Shown one piece after another: positions 1 to 8,584 of a DNA stretch of 64,000 bases. The translations under genes were made by a program, and so were the position numbers. Numbering within the stretch: the stretch's first letter is position 1; each line of letters begins with the position of its first letter. This stretch comes from Roseibium limicola (GTDB lineage Bacteria; Pseudomonadota; Alphaproteobacteria; Rhizobiales; Stappiaceae). The stretch is taken from contig NZ_JAFLNF010000007.1 of the NCBI RefSeq assembly GCF_017313085.1, positions 62,001-126,000 of the forward strand. Direction: 5' to 3'. Under the pieces are notes generated by a model. It made no database searches, was not told the origin of the DNA, and saw only the letters and a list, made by a program, of their open reading frames with translations.

Positions 1-286
1 TCAGCGACTTCCCCAGGTCGATCCATTCGGGGTTCATTGCCTCGATCAGCTCGATTTTCCAGGCCCTCCGCCAGGTCTTGATCGCCTTTTCGCGAGCAAT
101 TGCCTGAGGCGCAGTTGGGTGATCCTCGTACCAAACGAGCCGTTCAACCTTGTACCGTCGCGCAAAATGCGATCCGGTCCCTGTTTGATGTTGATGCAGA
201 CGCCGGACCAGATCATTCGTCACGCCTGTATAAAGCGTGCCGTTCTTTTGCCCGGCGAGCATGTACACCCAGAAACGTCGTTCCAT
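1..286 (-). CDS. GIY-YIG nuclease family protein (3' end beyond window)
   Basis: Small single-domain GIY-YIG protein. The translation opens MERRFWVYMLAGQKNGTLYT, then GVTNDLVRRLHQHQTG, which is the YVY/GIY core of the family (here VYM and LYTGVTNDLVRR). Residues HFARRYKVERLVWYE and a later AIAREKAIKTWRR match the UPF0213/YhbQ-like short nucleases. The start ATG is at 284-286; the frame stays open to base 1, so the last residues and the stop lie outside the window. Stand-alone members are about 90-100 aa, so little is missing. Their cellular role is poorly known; DNA-end or branched-DNA cleavage is inferred from the fold only. Confidence 0.8.
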   Translation of the reverse strand, partial: MERRFWVYMLAGQKNGTLYTGVTNDLVRRLHQHQTGTGSHFARRYKVERLVWYEDHPTAPQAIAREKAIKTWRRAWKIELIEAMNPEWIDLGKSL

Positions 287-360
287 AGTCGAATAGAAAA
301 CACCCTGCCTTCCTCGGTCAAGACATGACAAGGTTCATATAATTCAAAATCTCCCCTCTC

Positions 361-400
361 CGTCATTGCAGGACTTGATCCTGCAATCCATGCCGTGACA
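361..400. repeat. REP-like palindromic element in intergenic space
   Basis: A perfect 9-bp stem, ATTGCAGGA at 365-373 and TCCTGCAAT at 379-387, encloses the loop CTTGA. The wording GTCATTGC..GGACTTGATCC..GCAATCC is of a kind commonly scattered between genes in alphaproteobacteria. The rest of the gap between the GIY-YIG gene and the hydratase gene (287-647) shows no convincing gene. Confidence 0.5.
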
Positions 401-647
401 TCGCCACGCGCAAAGTCCTTCCATCGCCGAAATCTATCGGCATGGATCCTCCCCGAACAAAAGTGCTCTAGCCACGGGGTGACGGCAGGGAGTGTAGCGA
501 CGAGACGGTTGTGGAACACCGGGCCTGGTGAGCACCCTCCTCCTCCCCAAACGTCGGCCTTGCGCCTGTGCAGTGCAGCGGGCTTAATCGGTGCGAAGGC
601 AAGGTCGGCGCAGCCGCGCGCCCCGGGAAAGCAGGCAGGAGCAGAGC

Positions 648-1700
648 GTGACGAAAACCACTTCAGGCAATTTCTTCGAAGACTTCGAAATCGGCCAGGT
701 GATCCGCCATGCGACGCCGCGCACCGTGACCACCGGCGATGTGGCGCTTTACACAGCGCTTTACGGCTCCCGCTTTGCCGTGCAGTCATCGGACGCCTTT
801 GCCGAGGGCCTCGGCTATGACCGGGCGCCGATCGATGATCTGCTGACCTTTCACATCGTCTTCGGCAAGACCGTGCCGGACATCTCGCTCAATGCGGTGG
901 CCAACCTGGGTTATGCGGGCGGACGCTTTCTCTCGCCGGTCTATCCCGGTGACACCCTGAGCGCCGTGTCGGAAATCATCGGCAAGAAGGAAAATTCCAA
1001 CGGCAAGACCGGCGTCGTCTACGTTCGCTCCACCGGCTACACCGCAGAAGGCACCGAGGTGCTGGATTATGTTCGCTGGGTGATGGTTCGCAAGCGCGAC
1101 GAGACCTCGCCCGCGCCAATACCCGTGGTGCCGGAATTGCCCGAAAGCCTCGACCCGATCTCATTGGGCAATGCTGTGCCGCTGCTCAACCAGAGCGCTT
1201 GGGACGATGACCTCGCCGGCAGTCACTTCCGCTTTTCGGACTATGCCAAGGGCGAGAAGATCGACCATGTCGACGGCATGACCGTGGAAGAAGCCGAGCA
1301 TCAGCTGGCGACACGGCTTTATCAGAACACAGCGAAAGTCCACTTCAACCAGCACACCGAGGGCCAGGGCCGCTTCGGCGCGCGGCTGATCTATGGCGGC
1401 CACGTGATTTCGCTGGCCCGCGCCCTCTCCTACAACGGGCTGGCCAATGCCTTTCATATCGCGGCCATCAATGGCGGTCGACACGTGGCGCCGTTGTTTG
1501 CAGGCGATACGGTTTACGCCTGGTCGGAGGTGCTGGACACGGCGGAAATCGAAGGTCGCCGGGATGTGGGGGCGCTGCGCCTGCGGCTGGTGGCGACCAA
1601 GAACCGCCCCTGCGCCGGTTTCCCGCTGAAGGATACGGAGGGAAAATACCAGCCGGACGTCATTCTCGACTTCGACTATTGGGCCCTGATGCCGAAATGA
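648..1700 (+). CDS. mch: Mesaconyl-CoA hydratase (beta-methylmalyl-CoA dehydratase), double MaoC
   Basis: Predicted enzyme of the ethylmalonyl-CoA pathway, interconverting (2R,3S)-beta-methylmalyl-CoA and mesaconyl-CoA in the cytoplasm during acetyl-CoA assimilation. The 350-residue product has two hot-dog (MaoC-like) halves, about residues 10-150 and 195-345. The opening NFFEDFEIGQVIRHATPRT followed by DVALYTALYGSRFA is the typical start of the Rhodobacter Mch family, as is the length. The GTG start at 648 is preferred over upstream codons because AGGAG lies 6 nt before it (637-641). The other pathway genes are not in the window. A general MaoC dehydratase is the alternative reading. Confidence 0.78.
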   Translation: MTKTTSGNFFEDFEIGQVIRHATPRTVTTGDVALYTALYGSRFAVQSSDAFAEGLGYDRAPIDDLLTFHIVFGKTVPDISLNAVANLGYAGGRFLSPVYPGDTLSAVSEIIGKKENSNGKTGVVYVRSTGYTAEGTEVLDYVRWVMVRKRDETSPAPIPVVPELPESLDPISLGNAVPLLNQSAWDDDLAGSHFRFSDYAKGEKIDHVDGMTVEEAEHQLATRLYQNTAKVHFNQHTEGQGRFGARLIYGGHVISLARALSYNGLANAFHIAAINGGRHVAPLFAGDTVYAWSEVLDTAEIEGRRDVGALRLRLVATKNRPCAGFPLKDTEGKYQPDVILDFDYWALMPK

Positions 1701-1706
1701 GGAGAG

Positions 1707-2627
1707 CTAGCGCTTCGCCAGGGGGTGGGCGCTTTCCACCAGCTGTGACAGCCGCTCATCCAGTACGTGGGTGTAGATCTGCGTCGTCGAAATATCCGCG
1801 TGGCCGAGCAGCTGCTGAACCACCCGCAGGTCGGCACCGTTCTGCAAAAGATGCGAGGCGAAGGCATGGCGCAGCACATGCGGCGAGACCTTGCCGGGAT
1901 CGATCTCCGCCGAGATTGCCAGGTCCTTCAGGTCACGCCCAAACGCTTGCCGGGTGAAGTGACCGCTGGCACCGTGCGAGGGAAACAGCCACGGGCTCTT
2001 GGCAAAGGAATTCTCCCTGGCGCGCAGGGCGACATAGCTGCGCATGGCTTTTTGTGCTGTATCCGACAAAGGCACCAGGCGCTCCTTGTTGCCCTTGCCG
2101 AGGATTTCGATCAGCCGCTGATCCCGCTGCGAGGCGGAAACCGGCAATGCCACCAGCTCCGATACCCGCAAACCGGTGGCGTAAAGCACCTCCAGCAACG
2201 TGTAGATCCGCTGCGCCCGCAGCGCTGCCGCCGGTGACTTGTGCGCCGCGCGCGTTGCAGCCTCGGCCTGACCGATCAGCCGATCGACTTCCGCGAGGCT
2301 GAGGATCTTAGGAAGGGACTGGCGCTTCTTGGGCGATGATATCGTCCGGGTCGGATCGTCTTCACGCATCCCATCGGCATAGAGGAACTTGAAATACTGC
2401 TTCAGCGCGGACAGACGCCGCGCCTGAGACGTGGCGGCGAACCCGCGTGCAGTCAGATCGGACATATAGCTGGAAATATCTGCCTGTACCGCTTTGGAAG
2501 GCAGGGCCCGGCCGAGGAACTGGGAAAAATCCTCAAGGTCGCGGCGATAGCTCGACAGTGTGTTTTCCGCCGCACCACGCTCTGCCGCTATCATCTCCAA
2601 AAAGGTTTCTACCGTGTGGTCCGGCAT
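1707..2627 (-). CDS. xerD: Tyrosine recombinase XerD
   Basis: Site-specific recombinase that, with XerC and FtsK, resolves chromosome dimers at dif. The 306 residues give the usual XerD length: an N-terminal SAM-like core-binding domain (about 1-95) and a catalytic domain (about 105-300). Visible catalytic residues are Arg154 in ATGLRVSE, Lys178 in GKGNKER, His250 and Arg253 in HVLRH, His276 in LLGHADIS and the nucleophile Tyr285 in TTQIYTHV. All are present, so it should be active. It converges on mch with a 6-bp gap and lies 36 nt downstream of a small membrane-protein gene that may share its promoter. FtsK, its partner, is encoded at 39.6 kb. Confidence 0.93.
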   Translation of the reverse strand: MPDHTVETFLEMIAAERGAAENTLSSYRRDLEDFSQFLGRALPSKAVQADISSYMSDLTARGFAATSQARRLSALKQYFKFLYADGMREDDPTRTISSPKKRQSLPKILSLAEVDRLIGQAEAATRAAHKSPAAALRAQRIYTLLEVLYATGLRVSELVALPVSASQRDQRLIEILGKGNKERLVPLSDTAQKAMRSYVALRARENSFAKSPWLFPSHGASGHFTRQAFGRDLKDLAISAEIDPGKVSPHVLRHAFASHLLQNGADLRVVQQLLGHADISTTQIYTHVLDERLSQLVESAHPLAKR

Positions 2628-2663
2628 ATCAATATCCTCCGCCTGCCCACCAGCATCGAGCAG

Positions 2664-2807
2664 CTAGCGGCCAAATCCTTCCTTTTTCACCCGCACCGTG
2701 ATTTCCCGCTCACCGGGATCCACGAGATTTGCGAGAGAAAACAACGCTCCGAAGCCCAGGCCAGCGAGCACAACAAGCACCACGATCAATCTGGTCAGGG
2801 TTGGCAA
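2664..2807 (-). CDS. Small single-pass membrane protein, 47 aa
   Basis: Short open frame ending in TAG at 2664-2666. From a TTG at 2805-2807 it reads MPTLTRLIVVLVVLAGLGFG, then a short periplasmic-type tail containing NLVDPGEREITV and ending KEGFGR. Residues 5-25 form one strong membrane helix after a basic start. I recall comparable 45-50 aa proteins of unknown function, with one helix and a (V/T)DP..REITV tail, just upstream of xerD in other Hyphomicrobiales. The start codon is uncertain: no ATG is available in frame before an upstream stop, and AAGAGAG lies ahead of the TTG. Function unknown. Confidence 0.55.
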   Translation of the reverse strand: MPTLTRLIVVLVVLAGLGFGALFSLANLVDPGEREITVRVKKEGFGR

Positions 2808-2996
2808 CGGACGCGCTCTCTTGAGAATAAAGAATCAGAAGGCGATAGTGTTCCGTCAGAAATCAAAACACGCAAGCCGGGAGCAGACCTCACCAGCCAG
2901 ATCGCCTTGACCGTGGCAAGTGGTGTCCTCTTGAAAACCTTCAAACTTTCCGCCTCGGGTGAGTGCCTTTTGAAAGGAATATGGTACAAAGCCGCC

Positions 2997-3668
2997 ATGA
3001 AGAGGGAAAATCAAAACCACTCCGCCAATGAGCAGGCGGCCCTTGCACAGGACGAAGCCCGGGATGGGTTTCTGCCGCGGGCCCAATTGGTCGACCTTTT
3101 GGGGCAACGGTCCATCGTGCTGATTGGCATCATGGGCTCCGGAAAATCCACGGTTGGCCGCCGACTGGCTCATCGCATGGGTCTCAAATTCGTCGATGCG
3201 GACAATGCGATCCAGGAAGCGGCCAATATGACCATTCCTGAGATTTTCGCCAGCCATGGCGAGGCCTATTTCCGTAGTGGGGAAGAGCGGGTTATTGCCC
3301 GGCTGCTCCAGGAAGGGCCTCAGGTTCTGGCGACTGGCGGTGGCGCCTACATGAGCGGCAGCACGCGGGAAGCGATTGCCGAAGCCGGCATTTCGATTTG
3401 GCTCAACGCCGATTTCGAGACGGTGATGGCGCGTGTCCGCAAGCGCACAAGCCGCCCCCTGCTGCAAACGCCCGACCCGGAAGGGACGATGCGTCAGCTG
3501 ATGGCAGACCGCTACCCCATCTATGCGAAGGCCGATGTGGAAATTCACTCCCGTGATGTACCGCATGAAACCGTCGCCGAAGACATCATGATCGGACTGA
3601 GCCAGTATCTGCTGTCGACCTCCGCAAGCAACGGCACCCGCGACCTGGAAGTCCCGGTTGCTGACTGA
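2997..3668 (+). CDS. aroK: Shikimate kinase
   Basis: Phosphorylates shikimate at the 3-hydroxyl with ATP, the fifth step of chorismate synthesis. The Walker A motif GIMGSGKST sits at residues 44-52, followed by VDADN (magnesium and shikimate binding), FRSGEERV, and the LATGGGAY substrate loop. The lid arginine is in KRTSRPLL. The frame is open for about 380 bp upstream, but that part is not shikimate kinase-like and the ATG at 2997 gives a 223-residue protein, in line with alphaproteobacterial AroK with a short N-terminal extension. It is divergent from xerD and 47 bp ahead of aroB, the usual operon partner. Confidence 0.92.
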   Translation: MKRENQNHSANEQAALAQDEARDGFLPRAQLVDLLGQRSIVLIGIMGSGKSTVGRRLAHRMGLKFVDADNAIQEAANMTIPEIFASHGEAYFRSGEERVIARLLQEGPQVLATGGGAYMSGSTREAIAEAGISIWLNADFETVMARVRKRTSRPLLQTPDPEGTMRQLMADRYPIYAKADVEIHSRDVPHETVAEDIMIGLSQYLLSTSASNGTRDLEVPVAD

Positions 3669-3715
3669 CCCGCCGATTTAACGGCCAACGATCCGCATTG
3701 GGCTTTTCGACCGAC

Positions 3716-4864
3716 ATGACCGACACGATGACCTCGCCACAGACCGACACCAACGCACAGCAAACTGTGCGGGTGGAGCTGGGCACGCGCAGCTACGATA
3801 TCGCAATCGGCCGAGGCCTCCTGTACCAAGCCGGAGAGAAGATCGCCAATCTGCTGCCAAAGGCGCGGGTTGCCATCATCACCGATGAAACCGTTGCCGG
3901 CCTGCATCTCCAGGCCCTGCAAGCCAGCCTCGACGCTGCCGACGTCGATCACGTCAGCTTCACCATCCCGGCGGGAGAAAGCAGCAAGCGCTTCGAGCTG
4001 TTTGATCGGCTGTGTGATGACGTTCTCGGCGCAAGACTTGAGCGTGGCGACGCGATTGTCGCGCTTGGCGGCGGTGTTGTCGGCGACCTGTCAGGCTTTG
4101 TTGCCGCATCCGTACGCCGGGGCATGAAGTTCATCCAGATCCCGACCACGCTTCTGGCACAGGTCGACAGCTCTGTCGGTGGCAAGACCGGCATCAACTC
4201 CCGGCACGGCAAGAACCTGGTCGGCGCGTTTTATCAGCCAGCTCTCGTTCTGGCCGATACAGCAGTGCTCGACACCTTGCCGCTGCGCGATTTCCGTGCC
4301 GGATACGCGGAAGTCGCCAAATACGGGCTCCTTGGAGATGAACCGTTTTTCGCCTGGCTGGAAGCAAACTGGCAGGCCGTGTTCGCTGGCGGTCCGGAGC
4401 GCGACGAAGCCGTCGCCCGCTCCTGCCAAGCCAAGGCCGATGTCGTCGCCGCCGATGAGTTTGAAGGGGGCCGTCGTGCCCTGCTCAACCTTGGCCACAC
4501 ATTCGGCCATGCGCTGGAATCAGCCGTCGCCTATGCAACGGAACGGCTGGTGCATGGCGAAGGCGTCTCCATCGGCATGATGCTGGCGCATGAGTTCTCA
4601 CAAAAGCTCGGCCTCCTCTCAGAGGACGACGTTGCGCGTGTCAAACGTCACCTCCTGGAAGTTGGTCTGCCAATCCGCATCCAGGATATTCCCGGACAAA
4701 TGCCACCCGCCGACACCTTGCTGGACATCATTGCCCAGGACAAAAAGGTCAGCCGGGGCGAACTGACGTTCATTCTGACCCGGAAAATCGGCGAATCCTT
4801 CGTTGAAAAGGGCGTCGACCGTGCCCAGGTGCAAGAGTTCTTGAAGGAGAAACTCGACGCATGA
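3716..4864 (+). CDS. aroB: 3-dehydroquinate synthase
   Basis: Converts DAHP to 3-dehydroquinate, the second step of the shikimate pathway, using NAD and a divalent metal. About 382 residues. The NAD site GGGVVGDLSGF and the following QIPTTLLAQVDSSVGGKTGIN are the family signature. Metal ligands are the Glu of GYAEVAKYG and the His residues of NLGHTFGHALE and HGEGVSIG. The exact start is open: TTG 3698, ATG 3716 or ATG 3728 are possible and none has a strong ribosome site. The stop overlaps the start of the next gene by 4 bp (ATGA), so the transporter gene is translationally coupled. Confidence 0.94.
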   Translation: MTDTMTSPQTDTNAQQTVRVELGTRSYDIAIGRGLLYQAGEKIANLLPKARVAIITDETVAGLHLQALQASLDAADVDHVSFTIPAGESSKRFELFDRLCDDVLGARLERGDAIVALGGGVVGDLSGFVAASVRRGMKFIQIPTTLLAQVDSSVGGKTGINSRHGKNLVGAFYQPALVLADTAVLDTLPLRDFRAGYAEVAKYGLLGDEPFFAWLEANWQAVFAGGPERDEAVARSCQAKADVVAADEFEGGRRALLNLGHTFGHALESAVAYATERLVHGEGVSIGMMLAHEFSQKLGLLSEDDVARVKRHLLEVGLPIRIQDIPGQMPPADTLLDIIAQDKKVSRGELTFILTRKIGESFVEKGVDRAQVQEFLKEKLDA

Positions 4865-6207
4865 CCATGACAACCCTCGGGCTGGCCATTGCCGCTATCA
4901 TCATCCTGCTTATTCTCTCGGGCTTCTTTTCGGGATCGGAAACCGCGCTGACGGCAGCCTCACGTGCCCGTATGCACCACATGGAAAAGAACGGCGACAA
5001 GCGCGCCATTCTGGTGGCCGAGCTGATTTCGGCGCGCGAACGGCTGATCGGCGCGCTGCTTCTCGGCAACAACCTGGTCAACATTCTGGCCTCCGCCCTT
5101 GCCACCACCGTCTTCCTCAACCTGTTCGGTGATGCGGGTGTGGCCTTGGCCACGCTAGTGATGACAGCACTTGTTCTGGTATTCTCCGAAGTGCTGCCGA
5201 AGACCTGGGCGATCTCCAACCCGGAACGATTCGCTCTGGTCGTCGCCCCCATCGTCCGCGTCATCGTGGCGCTGTTCGGTCCGATCACAGCTGCCGTGGA
5301 AATCCTCGTGCGGCTGCTCCTGCGTATGGTCGGGGTCAATGTCGATGACGACACCTCAGGCCTCTCAGCGCATGAAGAGCTGCGCGGTGCCGTCGATCTG
5401 CAGCATATGGAAGGCGGCCTTGCCAAGGGCGAACGAGACCGGATTGGCGGACTTCTCGATCTGGCAGAGCTGGAGGTCTCCGACGTCATGGTTCACCGAA
5501 CCAACATGGTGGCGCTGAATGCGGATGAGGATCTCGTCAAACTGGTCGATGCAGCCCTCGCCTCCCCTTACACGCGCCTGCCTTTGTGGCGCGGGGAGAG
5601 CGACAATTTCGTCGGAGTTCTGCACGCAAAGGATCTTCTGCGCGCGCTCAATGCAGCTGGCGGCGACAGTGAAAAGCTGAAGATCGAAGACATCATCTCC
5701 CCGCCGTGGTTTGTACCCGACACAACGACCCTGCAGGATCAGCTGAATGCGTTTCTCAGGCACAAGGCCCATTTCGCCCTGGTTGTGGACGAATACGGCG
5801 AGGTTATGGGTCTGGTGACCCTGGAAGATATTCTGGAAGAAATCGTCGGTGAGATCGCCGATGAGCACGACGTGGAACTGGAGGGCGTGCGCCCACAGGC
5901 AGATGGGTCCGTCATTGTCGACGGCTCGGTGCCGATTCGGGATCTCAACCGCGCCACCGACTGGAACCTGCCGGACGATGAGGCAACGACAATTGCCGGA
6001 CTGGTCATCCATGAAGCACGGATGATCCCGGAAGAGCGGCAAATCTTCACCTTTCACAACTTCCGCTTCACCGTGATGCGGCGCGAGCGCAACCGCATAA
6101 CGCGCTTGCGGATCATGCCGCTCAGCCAGATCGATGCGGCAGCAGCGCGGCTGTCAGCAGCACCCCATCCGACCGTCACCTCCAACCGGGCGCCCTCTTC
6201 CAGCTGA
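4861..6207 (+). CDS. CNNM/CBS-domain transporter (HlyC/CorC family)
   Basis: Inner-membrane protein of 448 residues with an N-terminal DUF21/CNNM domain of about four membrane helices (residues 1-145, with the signature FSGSETALTAASRARM), a tandem CBS pair (about 205-335, including VDEYGEVMGLVTLEDILEEIVGEI) and a C-terminal CorC_HlyC domain (about 345-430). CorB/CorC proteins of this type move magnesium or help magnesium efflux; older annotations as haemolysin are misleading. The four-base overlap with aroB places it in the aroK-aroB operon, a common arrangement in this order. Which ion it handles cannot be told from sequence. Confidence 0.88.
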   Translation: MTMTTLGLAIAAIIILLILSGFFSGSETALTAASRARMHHMEKNGDKRAILVAELISARERLIGALLLGNNLVNILASALATTVFLNLFGDAGVALATLVMTALVLVFSEVLPKTWAISNPERFALVVAPIVRVIVALFGPITAAVEILVRLLLRMVGVNVDDDTSGLSAHEELRGAVDLQHMEGGLAKGERDRIGGLLDLAELEVSDVMVHRTNMVALNADEDLVKLVDAALASPYTRLPLWRGESDNFVGVLHAKDLLRALNAAGGDSEKLKIEDIISPPWFVPDTTTLQDQLNAFLRHKAHFALVVDEYGEVMGLVTLEDILEEIVGEIADEHDVELEGVRPQADGSVIVDGSVPIRDLNRATDWNLPDDEATTIAGLVIHEARMIPEERQIFTFHNFRFTVMRRERNRITRLRIMPLSQIDAAAARLSAAPHPTVTSNRAPSSS

Positions 6208-6254
6208 TCGCCGCCCTGAGCCTGGCAAATTGCCATGGTCTCAGGAGGATTGCA

Positions 6255-6557
6255 TCAGGCCTGACCGGAAACCCGGGCCGCACGCGGGTCTGGCTCTTCC
6301 GGTGAGCGCGCCTCAATGGCAAGTGCGTGCACGCCGTTCTCGAGCTCTTCCGCCAGAAGGTCGTTGACCGCGCGGTGCCGATTGACCCGGCTCATGCCCG
6401 AGAAGGAAGCCGCAACGATTCGGACGCGAAAATGCGTTTCGCCACCTTCACGCCATCCGCCATGCCCCTTGTGCTTGTCGGATTCGTCGATCACCTCAAG
6501 CGCAAGCGGAGAGAACGTGGCATTGATTTTGTTTTCGATAATTGTCTTCGTGTTCAT
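6255..6557 (-). CDS. bolA: BolA family protein
   Basis: 100-residue BolA: class II KH-like fold with the invariant stretch DESDKHKGHGG and the helix SRVNRHRAVNDLLAEEL, including the FRVRIVAASF strand. The conserved His of the RHR segment is the usual iron-sulfur ligand when BolA pairs with a monothiol glutaredoxin. The ATG at 6557 is used; an in-frame extension of 13 codons upstream lacks family similarity. It faces the J-protein gene divergently and converges on the CNNM gene. Role by family: iron-sulfur trafficking and stress morphology. Confidence 0.9.
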   Translation of the reverse strand: MNTKTIIENKINATFSPLALEVIDESDKHKGHGGWREGGETHFRVRIVAASFSGMSRVNRHRAVNDLLAEELENGVHALAIEARSPEEPDPRAARVSGQA

Positions 6558-6731
6558 GGCATGGTTTTGGCCCCAGACGCGCAAAACGTCAAGCAATCGG
6601 TCCCCGACAACCGCACGACATCCTCGAAGACGACACGAAAAAGCCGCGTTGGAAAATTAGCACCTCTGGACCCACAATTTGCACAGGTGCATCTCTTGTT
6701 CCCGCGCACCTGACCGACCATAATTGGCGCC

Positions 6732-7322
6732 ATGAAACTGGACTCAAAAATCTTCGATAGCATTCGCGTGAAGCGCAAGAAGGAAAAGGTCGAGGAAGAC
6801 CTGCATCCGACATGCGACCACCCTGGGTGTGACCGTCCTGCGCCCCACCGGGCGCCGAAAGGTCGTGACCGCGAAGGCCAGTACTTCCGCTTCTGCGTCG
6901 ACCACGTCCGCGAGTACAACAAGTCCTACAATTACTTTTCCGGCATGGGCGACGACGATGTGCGCACCTACCAGAAGGACTCGCTGACAGGTCATCGTCC
7001 CACCTGGAAAATGGGGGTCAACAAGCAGGCATCTGAAGGCCCCGATGGCCATGATCCGCGTGAAAGCGCACGTCAGGCCACCCACGCACGCAAGACCACG
7101 ACGCGCCGTCCGAGACAGCGAAAAGTTCTAGCGCTTGAAAAACGCTCCCTAGATGTGCTCAATCTACCCGAGACAGCACGTGCCGCCGACATCAAGGCGC
7201 GCTACAAAGAGCTCGTGAAATTAAACCATCCGGATGCCAATGGCGGCGATCGCTCTTTCGAGGACCGTCTGCGGGAAATCATTCAGGCCTATAATGTCCT
7301 GAAAAAAGCCGGTTTCTGTTAG
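6732..7322 (+). CDS. J-domain (DnaJ-like) co-chaperone
   Basis: 196-residue soluble protein. A charged N-terminal part (1-130) contains CDHPGCDRPAPHRAPKGRD and FCVDHVREYNKSYNYFSGM, with Cys and His residues that could bind zinc. The C-terminal 60 residues form a J domain with the HPD motif in LNHPDANGGDRSFEDRLREI. The inverted layout, J domain last and no Gly/Phe or zinc-finger repeats, marks it as a specialised Hsp70 partner rather than DnaJ itself. It sits 69 bp upstream of cobS; this adjacency recurs in Hyphomicrobiales and suggests a link to cobaltochelatase assembly, which is inference. Confidence 0.85.
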   Translation: MKLDSKIFDSIRVKRKKEKVEEDLHPTCDHPGCDRPAPHRAPKGRDREGQYFRFCVDHVREYNKSYNYFSGMGDDDVRTYQKDSLTGHRPTWKMGVNKQASEGPDGHDPRESARQATHARKTTTRRPRQRKVLALEKRSLDVLNLPETARAADIKARYKELVKLNHPDANGGDRSFEDRLREIIQAYNVLKKAGFC

Positions 7323-7391
7323 TCCGCATTTTCTTTGCGGACATTCCCCATTTACGTTCCAAGGGCCCGCGCCCGAGGCAGCGGAGGATTG

Positions 7392-8378
7392 ATGACTGAG
7401 ATGACGTACGCGGCTGTGAGTATGCCTGATACCAAAGTTTCCGTAGAAAAAGTGTTTGGCTTCAAGACGGACCTCATGGTCCCCGCCTTCTCAGCGCCGT
7501 CCGAGAATGTGCCGGAAGCTGACCCGGACTATCTGTTCGACCGCACCACCACGCTCGCCATTCTCGCCGGCTTCGCCCACAACCGTCGCGTCATGGTGAC
7601 CGGTTACCACGGCACCGGCAAGTCGACCCACATCGAACAAGTCGCCTCGCGTCTGAACTGGCCCTGTATCCGTATCAACCTGGACAGCCACGTGTCCCGT
7701 ATCGATCTCGTCGGCAAGGACGCGATTGTCCTGAAAGATGGCAAGCAGGTCACCGAATTCCGTGATGGCATTCTGCCGTGGGCCTATCAGAACAACGTCG
7801 CGCTGGTGTTTGATGAGTACGATGCCGGCCGCCCAGACGTGATGTTCGTGATCCAGCGTATTCTGGAAAGCTCCGGTCGTTTGACACTGTTGGATCAGTC
7901 CCGCGTCATCCGCCCCCATCCGGCCTTCCGCCTGTTCGCCACTGCCAACACGGTCGGCCTCGGCGACACCTCCGGACTGTACCACGGCACTCAGCAGATC
8001 AACCAGGCTCAGATGGATCGCTGGTCCATCGTCACCACCTTGAACTACCTGCCGCACGACAATGAAGTCGATATCGTTGCCTCAAAAGCCAAGCATTATC
8101 AGGGCGCGGAAGGCCGTGCGATCATCTCCAAGATGGTTCGTCTCGCCGACATGACCCGAAATGCGTTCATCAATGGCGACCTGTCCACCGTAATGAGCCC
8201 ACGTACAGTCATCACCTGGGCGGAAAACTCGGAGATCTTCGGCGACGTCGGCTTCTCGTTCCGTTTGACCTTCCTGAACAAGTGCGATGACATGGAACAG
8301 GCGCTGGTCGCCGAGTTCTATCAGCGTTGCTTCGGCGAAGATCTGCCGGAATCTGCCGCTAATGTCGTCGTGAGCTGA
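7392..8378 (+). CDS. cobS: Aerobic cobaltochelatase subunit CobS
   Basis: MoxR/AAA+ ATPase subunit of the CobN-CobS-CobT complex that inserts cobalt into hydrogenobyrinate diamide in aerobic B12 synthesis. 328 residues. Walker [10 protein letters not shown] at 71-79, Walker B ALVFDE at 137-142, and a sensor region in [13 protein letters not shown]. The ATG at 7392 has GGAGG five bases before it and fits the family start ([14 protein letters not shown] follows). It lies 206 bp ahead of cobT on the same strand; the large CobN subunit is not in the window. Confidence 0.95.
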   Translation: MTEMTYAAVSMPDTKVSVEKVFGFKTDLMVPAFSAPSENVPEADPDYLFDRTTTLAILAGFAHNRRVMVTGYHGTGKSTHIEQVASRLNWPCIRINLDSHVSRIDLVGKDAIVLKDGKQVTEFRDGILPWAYQNNVALVFDEYDAGRPDVMFVIQRILESSGRLTLLDQSRVIRPHPAFRLFATANTVGLGDTSGLYHGTQQINQAQMDRWSIVTTLNYLPHDNEVDIVASKAKHYQGAEGRAIISKMVRLADMTRNAFINGDLSTVMSPRTVITWAENSEIFGDVGFSFRLTFLNKCDDMEQALVAEFYQRCFGEDLPESAANVVVS

Positions 8379-8584
8379 TGAGATGCCCTGGGCGGCGGGT
8401 CTGACGGCCCCGCTCAGGGCAGCCTCTCATGGCCACGACGGAACCGGGAGCAAATCGGACAGCTGCCAATCTGCCCGAAAGACTCCGGGGAAACGTGTCA
8501 TTTGCCAGTCGGCAGGGCCAGGCCCTGCGCCGGTGGTCTCGCATCAGATGCCAGCACACCGAGAGCATTCAAGAAGGAATCAGG

